Notes under the pieces: generated by a model
Database searches by the model: none
Told to the model about the DNA's origin: nothing
Seen by the model: the letters and a program-made list of their open reading frames with translations, nothing else
In this document: positions 59,337 through 64,000 of the stretch, piece after piece
Layout of the letters: the number at the start of each line of letters is the position of its first letter
Position numbering within the stretch: the first letter of the stretch is position 1
Position numbers and translations under genes: made by a program
Source of the DNA: Variovorax sp. PMC12
GTDB lineage: Bacteria > Pseudomonadota > Gammaproteobacteria > Burkholderiales > Burkholderiaceae_C
Direction of reading: 5' to 3'
DNA length: 64,000 nucleotides
Assembly: GCF_003019815.1 (NCBI RefSeq)
Contig: NZ_CP027773.1
Coordinates: 2,925,001 to 2,989,000 of the forward strand

Positions 59337-60403
59337 TTGATCTGGCTTTCCTTGTAGTAGCCGCTGTCGACCAGCACCTGCTTCCAGTTCGACGCATCCA
59401 CGCTCACCGGCTTGAGCAGGTAGGAGGGCACCACCTTGATGCCGTTGTTGTAGGTCTTGGTGTCGTTCACCTCGGGCGTCTTGCCCGAGAGCATCGCGTC
59501 CACCATCGACACCGTCACCTTGGCCAGCTCGCGCGTGTCCTTGAACACGGTCGAGGTCTGTTCCTTGCGCAGGATCGACTTGATGGAAGGCACCTCGGCG
59601 TCCTGCCCCGACACGACGGGCATCGGCTGCGAGCCCGAGCCGTAGCCCACGCCCTTGAGCGACGACAGGATGCCGATGGAAAGGCCGTCGTACGGCGACA
59701 GCACCGCATCCACCCGGTCCTTGGTGTAGTAGGCCGACAGCAGGTTGTCCATGCGCGCCTGCGCCACCGCGCCGTCCCAGCGCAGCGTGCCGACCTTGTC
59801 CATGCCCATCTGCTTGCTGCGCACCACCAGCTTGCCGCTCTTGATGTACGGGTCGAGCACCGACATCGCGCCGTTGTAGAAGAAGAAGGCGTTGTTGTCG
59901 TCGGGCGAGCCGCCGAACAGCTCGATGTTGAACGGCCCCTTGCCGCTCTTCAGGCCCAGCGCCGCCTCGATCGACTGCGCCTGCAGCACGCCGACCTGGA
60001 AGTTGTCGAAGGTGGCGTAGTAGTCGACGTTCTTCGAGCCCTTGATGAGCCGGTCGTACGCAATGACCTTCACGCCCTTGTCGGCCGCCTTCTGCAGCAC
60101 GTCGGACAGCGTGGTGCCGTCGATGGCCGCGATGACCAGCACCTTGGAGCCCTTGGTCACCATGTTCTCGATCTGCGCGAGCTGGTTGGGAATGTCGTCG
60201 TCGGCGTACTGCAGGTCGGTCTTGTAGCCCTTGTCCTTGAAGTACTTGACCATGTTGGCGCCGTCGGCGATCCAGCGCGCCGACGACTTGGTGGGCATCG
60301 AGATCGCGATCAGGCCCTTGTCCTGCGCGCTGGCCAGCGGCGAGAAGCCGACGATGGCGAACGCGATGCCCGCGAGCGATGCCTTGAGGAATTTTCGTTT
60401 CAT
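59333..60403 (-). CDS. chvE: Periplasmic sugar-binding protein, ChvE type
   Basis: 356-residue type-1 binding protein with signal peptide (cleavage after ASA, residue ~26) and the ChvE/XylF opening GLIAISMPTKSSARWIADGANMVKYFKDKGY. Further marks are DDIPNQLAQIENMVTKG, AYDRLIKGSKNVDYYATFDNF and ELFGGSPDDNNAFFFYNGAM. Binds aldose pyranoses such as arabinose, galactose or glucose and feeds GguAB; ChvE relatives also serve as chemotaxis and virulence sensors in some bacteria. Twelve bases after the ytfQ-like gene. Confidence 0.9.
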   Translation of the reverse strand: MKRKFLKASLAGIAFAIVGFSPLASAQDKGLIAISMPTKSSARWIADGANMVKYFKDKGYKTDLQYADDDIPNQLAQIENMVTKGSKVLVIAAIDGTTLSDVLQKAADKGVKVIAYDRLIKGSKNVDYYATFDNFQVGVLQAQSIEAALGLKSGKGPFNIELFGGSPDDNNAFFFYNGAMSVLDPYIKSGKLVVRSKQMGMDKVGTLRWDGAVAQARMDNLLSAYYTKDRVDAVLSPYDGLSIGILSSLKGVGYGSGSQPMPVVSGQDAEVPSIKSILRKEQTSTVFKDTRELAKVTVSMVDAMLSGKTPEVNDTKTYNNGIKVVPSYLLKPVSVDASNWKQVLVDSGYYKESQIK

Positions 60404-60415
60404 GTCGGGGTGTCC

Positions 60416-61381
60416 TCAGTACTTGCGGTTGGGGAATTCTTTGGCGGCGACTTCCATGGGGAAGATGCTTTCGACGGTCACGATGCGCTTGGGCAGCGTC
60501 TTGCCGTCCTTGATGTCCTTCACCGCCTGCATGAGCTGCGGGCCGAGCAGCGGGCTGCACTCCACCGACACGTTGAGCTTGCCGGCGATCATGGCCTCGA
60601 AGGCGCCCTTCACCCCGTCGATGGAAATGATGACGATGTCCTTCGCGGGCTTCAGGCCTGCCTCTTCGATGGCCTGGATCGCACCGATGGCCATGTCGTC
60701 GTTGTGCGCGAACAGCACATTGATCTTCTTGCCGTCGGCCTTCAGGAAGGCTTCCATCACCTCCTTGCCCTTGGCGCGGGTGAAGTCGCCGGTCTGCGAG
60801 CGGATGATCTTGAACTTCGGGTCGGCCTTGATGATTTCCTCGAAGCCCTTCTTGCGGTCGATGGCCGGGGCCGAGCCCACGGTACCCTGAAGCTCGACGA
60901 TGTTCACGTCGCCCTTCTGGTCCTTCATCTTATCGACCAGCCAGCGGCCGGCCTTGCGGCCTTCCTCGACGAAGTCGGAACCCATGAAGGTCACGTAGAA
61001 CGAGTCGTCCTTGGTGTTGACGGAGCGGTCGGTCAGCACCACCGGAATCTTGGCGGCCTTGGCCTCGCGCAGCACGGTTTCCCAGCCCGACTCGACCACC
61101 GGCGAAAAGGCGATCACGTCGACCTTCTGCGCAATGTAGGAGCGGATGGCCTTGATCTGGTTCTCCTGCTTCTGCTGCGCGTCGGAGAACTTCAGCTCGA
61201 TGCCGGCGTCCTTGGCGGACGACTTGATCGACTCGGTGTTGGCGGTGCGCCATTCGCTTTCGGCGCCCACCTGCGCGAAGCCCAGCACGAGCTTCTTCTG
61301 CGCGAAGACGGACACGGGCAGCATGCTGCCCAGGGCTGCGGCGGCGAGCGCGGTGTTGAGGGTGCGGCGATTCATGGTCAT
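60416..61381 (-). CDS. ytfQ: Periplasmic sugar-binding protein, YtfQ type
   Basis: 321-residue type-1 binding protein, signal peptide of about 28 residues (ALGSMLPVSVFAQ), and the YtfQ opening LVLGFAQVGAESEWRTANTESIKSSA with DAQQKQENQIKAIRSYIAQKVDVIAFSPVVESGW. YtfQ of E. coli binds galactofuranose. AAGGAG lies seven bases before ATG 61381; a second ATG two codons later is possible. Its ATPase and permeases (ytfR, ytfT, yjfF) come after chvE-gguA-gguB in the same operon. Confidence 0.92.
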   Translation of the reverse strand: MTMNRRTLNTALAAAALGSMLPVSVFAQKKLVLGFAQVGAESEWRTANTESIKSSAKDAGIELKFSDAQQKQENQIKAIRSYIAQKVDVIAFSPVVESGWETVLREAKAAKIPVVLTDRSVNTKDDSFYVTFMGSDFVEEGRKAGRWLVDKMKDQKGDVNIVELQGTVGSAPAIDRKKGFEEIIKADPKFKIIRSQTGDFTRAKGKEVMEAFLKADGKKINVLFAHNDDMAIGAIQAIEEAGLKPAKDIVIISIDGVKGAFEAMIAGKLNVSVECSPLLGPQLMQAVKDIKDGKTLPKRIVTVESIFPMEVAAKEFPNRKY

Positions 61382-61456
61382 GGGATGTCTCCTTCTCGAT
61401 GTCGTGAGGACTTGCAGTTGACTGTTGGTAGTAGTGATGAACGAAACCCCGTCAGG

Positions 61457-62923
61457 TCAGGCCAGCATGTAGCCGGTCTTCACCGTCGTGTAGAACTCCG
61501 CGGCGTGGCGCCCTTGTTCGCGCGGCCCGTAGCCCGACCCCTTGCGGCCGCCGAAGGGCACGTGGAAGTCCACCCCCGCGGTCGGCAAATTGACCATCGT
61601 CATGCCGACCACGGCATGGCGCCTGAAATGCATGGCGTGCTTCAGCGAATTGGTGCAGATGCCCGCGCACAGGCCGAAGGGCGTGTCGTTGCACAGCGCC
61701 AGCGCCTCGTCGTAGTCGTCGGCGCGCAGCACGCAGGCCAGCGGCCCGAAGACTTCCTCGCGCGCGATCCGGTGCGAAGGCTTCGCCAGGAACAGCGCGG
61801 GGCTCATGTAGTGGCCGCGGGTGGCACGCTCCAGCGCCTCGCCGCCCCACACATGCTCGGCGCCTTCCTCGCGCGCGATGCCGACCCACGCGAGGTTCTG
61901 CGCCAGGCGCTCCTCGTCGGCCACCGGGCCGATGTCGATGCCGCGTTCCAGCGCATGGCCGATCTTCAGCGCCTTGAGGCGCTGCCGCAGCTTTGCCACG
62001 AAGGCGTCGTGCACCGGGGCTTCGACGATGAGCCGGCTCGACGCGGTGCAGCGCTGGCCGGCGGAAAAATACGCGCCCTGCACCGCGCAGTCGACGGCGC
62101 GGTCGAGGTCGGCATCGGCCAGCACCACCAGCGCGTTCTTGCCGCCGGTTTCCAGCTGCACCTTCGCGCGCCTCGCGGCGGCGGTCTGCAGGATGCGCTC
62201 GCCGTTGGCCACCGAGCCGGTGAAGCTCAGCGCATCGACCAGCGCGCTGTCGACCAGCGCCTGCCCCACCTCGCGGCCGCTGCCCATCACAAGATTGAAT
62301 GCGCCGGCCGGCAGGGCGGCGCGGCTGATGATCTCGGCCAGCACCCAGCCGCAGGCCGGCACCAGCTCGGCCGGCTTGAACACCACGCTGTTGCCATGGG
62401 CCAGCGCGGGCGCGATCTTCCAGGCGGGAATGACGAAGGGCGAGTTCCACGGCGTGATGAGCCCGACCACGCCCACCGGTTCGCGCGTGACGTCGACCTG
62501 CACGCCCGCGCGCACAGAGGCCACGTTCTCTCCGCCGCCGCCGCCCGCACCGCCACGGATGGCCTCGCCGGCGAAGAACTTGAAGATCTGGCCGGCGCGG
62601 GCCACTTCGGCCACGGCCTCGGGCAGCGTCTTGCCTTCCTCGCGCGCCAGCAGCAGGCCCAGTTCGTCCTTGCGCGCCAGCAGCTCGGCGCCGATGCGGT
62701 CGAGCACGTCGGCGCGCCGCTGCGGCGTGCTGTGGCTCCAGTGCGGAAGGGCCTCGGTGGCGGCGCGAATGGCCGCTTCGGCCTGGCGGCGGTCGGCACG
62801 TGCGTACTCGGCCACCACTTCGCTGGTGTCCGACGGATTGGCGCTCACACCGGTGGTCGCGCTGGTTTCCCAGCGGCCATTGATGTATTGCCGCACGTGC
62901 AGATGAATCTCGCCGTGAATCAC
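61457..62923 (-). CDS. NAD(P)-dependent aldehyde dehydrogenase, probable 2-oxoglutarate semialdehyde dehydrogenase
   Basis: 488-residue ALDH. Rossmann-type segment FTGSVANGE, catalytic glutamate in LETGGKNA, nucleophile cysteine in FSAGQRCTASSR, and the late EVFGPLACVLRADDYDEAL motif. Position at the head of an operon encoding arabonate dehydratase and keto-deoxyarabonate dehydratase implies oxidation of 2-oxoglutarate semialdehyde to 2-oxoglutarate (AraE role). GTG start at 62923 has no good Shine-Dalgarno; a later in-frame GTG (MRQYINGRW) is an alternative. Divergent from the LysR gene. Confidence 0.87.
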   Translation of the reverse strand: MIHGEIHLHVRQYINGRWETSATTGVSANPSDTSEVVAEYARADRRQAEAAIRAATEALPHWSHSTPQRRADVLDRIGAELLARKDELGLLLAREEGKTLPEAVAEVARAGQIFKFFAGEAIRGGAGGGGGENVASVRAGVQVDVTREPVGVVGLITPWNSPFVIPAWKIAPALAHGNSVVFKPAELVPACGWVLAEIISRAALPAGAFNLVMGSGREVGQALVDSALVDALSFTGSVANGERILQTAAARRAKVQLETGGKNALVVLADADLDRAVDCAVQGAYFSAGQRCTASSRLIVEAPVHDAFVAKLRQRLKALKIGHALERGIDIGPVADEERLAQNLAWVGIAREEGAEHVWGGEALERATRGHYMSPALFLAKPSHRIAREEVFGPLACVLRADDYDEALALCNDTPFGLCAGICTNSLKHAMHFRRHAVVGMTMVNLPTAGVDFHVPFGGRKGSGYGPREQGRHAAEFYTTVKTGYMLA

Positions 62924-62979
62924 CGTGGCGTCGACCTTGTCTCTGTTGTTCTTGAATTGGAGGGCAGTCTAAGAACAGA

Positions 62980-62991
62980 ATCGATATCGAT
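62980..62991. promoter_or_regulatory. Palindrome in the divergent LysR/sugar operon promoter region
   Basis: ATCGATATCGAT, a perfect 12-base palindrome with the T-N(x)-A character of LysR sites, in the 143-base AT-rich region between the aldehyde dehydrogenase and LysR starts. Nearby CAATCG repeats (about 62993 and 63019) may be further contacts. Confidence 0.45.
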
Positions 62992-63066
62992 CCAATCGTT
63001 TTTTACGCAAAATGCATATCAATCGCTGGATTCTGGAAAACCCGATCAGTCCTTGGTCTTAAGAAA

Positions 63067-64000
63067 ATGACGAACTACAACCACTGGTTCATCCGCGCCC
63101 GGCTCAAGACGCGGCAACTGCTGCTGCTCGTGGCGCTGGCCGAGGAAGGCAACATCCACCGCGCGGCGCAGGTGCTCAACATGACGCAGCCGGCCGCCTC
63201 CAAGCTGCTGAAGGACCTGGAAGACGTGCTGGAGGTGCCGCTGTTCGACCGCCTGCCGCGCGGCATGCGCCCGACCTGGTACGGCGAGACCATGATCCGC
63301 CACGCCCGCGTCGCGCTCGCCAGCCTGAACCAGGCGCACGACGAACTCACCGCGCTGAAGGCCGGGCGCTTCGGCCAGGTGAGCGTGGGCGCCATCACCG
63401 CGCCGGGGCTCACGCTGCTGCCGCCGGCCGTGGCCATGGTCAAGCGCGAGCAGCCCGACCTGCGGGTGTCGCTGGAGATAGAAACCAGCCCGGTGCTGAT
63501 CGAGCGGCTCGAGCAGGGCAAGCTCGACATCCTGGTGGCGCGCCTGTTCGCCGAGCACGACAAGGCCCAGCTGCGCTACGAGGCCTTGAGCGAAGAACCG
63601 GTGTGCGCGCTGGTGCGGCCGGGCCATCCGCTGCTGGGCGTGAGCGGCCTCACGCTGCGCGACGTGGTGAGCGCCGGCTGGATCGTGCCGCCCGCTGGCA
63701 GCGTGCTGCGCCACCGCTTCGAGCTGATGTTCCAGGAAGAAGGCCTGGCGCCGCCGACCAACACCATCGAGAGCCCCGCCCTGCTCTTCATCACGCGCAT
63801 GCTGCAGCAGAGCGACATGGTGGCGGTGCTGGCGACCGACGTGGCGCGCTACTACGCGTCGCACGGCATCGTGTCGCTGCTGCCGCTGAACATGCCCTGC
63901 CACATGGACGCCTTCGGCATCATCACGCGCACCGACCGGCTGCTGTCGCCGGCAGCCAGGGTGATGATGAAGGCGCTGAAGACCGCGAGCCTCAGCGTGT
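63067..64000 (+). CDS. LysR-family regulator, GbpR type, C-terminus outside window
   Basis: At least 311 residues visible. N-terminal winged helix-turn-helix (LKTRQLLLLVALAEEGNIHRAAQVLNMTQPAASKLLKDLEDVL, residues ~13-55) and a substrate-binding domain beginning near 95 (GQVSVGAITAPGLTLLPPAVAMVKRE). The sequence matches the GbpR group, known in Azospirillum and Agrobacterium to control ChvE-type sugar-binding protein genes. It diverges from the sugar operon, so it is the likely regulator responding to arabinose or galactose. The reading frame is still open at the window end; only a few residues should be missing. Confidence 0.88.
   Translation, partial: MTNYNHWFIRARLKTRQLLLLVALAEEGNIHRAAQVLNMTQPAASKLLKDLEDVLEVPLFDRLPRGMRPTWYGETMIRHARVALASLNQAHDELTALKAGRFGQVSVGAITAPGLTLLPPAVAMVKREQPDLRVSLEIETSPVLIERLEQGKLDILVARLFAEHDKAQLRYEALSEEPVCALVRPGHPLLGVSGLTLRDVVSAGWIVPPAGSVLRHRFELMFQEEGLAPPTNTIESPALLFITRMLQQSDMVAVLATDVARYYASHGIVSLLPLNMPCHMDAFGIITRTDRLLSPAARVMMKALKTASLSV

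Noticed and set aside
1..64000. tRNA, rRNA, CRISPR array, prophage or insertion sequence
   Set aside because: No cloverleaf with a CCA-type end, no spaced direct repeats, no transposase or phage structural genes were seen; the lone recombinase at 6240 is the only mobile-type gene.

Overview
The window is chromosomal DNA from a high-GC betaproteobacterium. The two trimeric Burkholderiales-type porins, the type II secretion gene order, the paired cyanophycin synthetases and the ChvE/YtfQ sugar operon all fit a member of the Comamonadaceae, most probably Variovorax or a close relative. The genus is an inference from family knowledge, not read from a marker gene. I saw no rRNA, tRNA, CRISPR array or intact insertion sequence.

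Layout. Positions 1-1790 hold a truncated M20 amidohydrolase and a DppB-type peptide permease on the minus strand. Positions 1903-7370 hold an intact porin, coq7, an osmC-like gene, a probable small RNA, a second porin copy that has lost its start codon, and an orphan tyrosine recombinase; this is the only stretch that looks rearranged. ilvA follows. Positions 9099-20429 encode a nearly complete type II secretion system: gspC alone on the minus strand, then gspG-H-I-J-K-L-M-N-D-E-F. Next come a 5'-nucleotidase, an 8-oxoguanine deaminase, two multiheme cytochromes c, a DUF2970 protein and an MFS carrier.

Positions 26739-33762 form a phosphonate island: substrate-binding protein, ATPase and fused permease for 2-aminoethylphosphonate, a FAD oxidoreductase, phosphonoacetaldehyde hydrolase (phnX), and a divergent PhnZ-like HD protein. 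An SbmA/YddA-type ABC transporter, queC and a DUF2177 gene separate it from an alkaline phosphatase operon (37025-40763). PHO-box-like sites (two 7-mers with a 4-base spacer, 11-base period) lie before the phosphonate genes on both strands, before the phosphatase operon, and before a small unknown gene at 49823. This suggests that phosphate starvation links these loci.

Positions 40844-48593 are a cyanophycin locus: a DUF1854 protein and an ABC exporter on the minus strand, divergent from two tandem cyanophycin synthetases, the first with a degenerate Mur-ligase P-loop. Two tandem secreted proteins with a CX9C...CX10C cysteine pattern follow.

Positions 50147-62923 are one long minus-strand operon for pentose/galactose-type sugars. 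An aldehyde dehydrogenase, two complete sugar ABC transporters (YtfQ/YtfR/YtfT/YjfF and ChvE/GguA/GguB, interleaved), an L-arabonate-type dehydratase and a 2-keto-3-deoxy-arabonate dehydratase-type enzyme together fit the non-phosphorylating route from arabonate to 2-oxoglutarate. A divergent LysR gene of GbpR type, cut by the window end, is the likely regulator.
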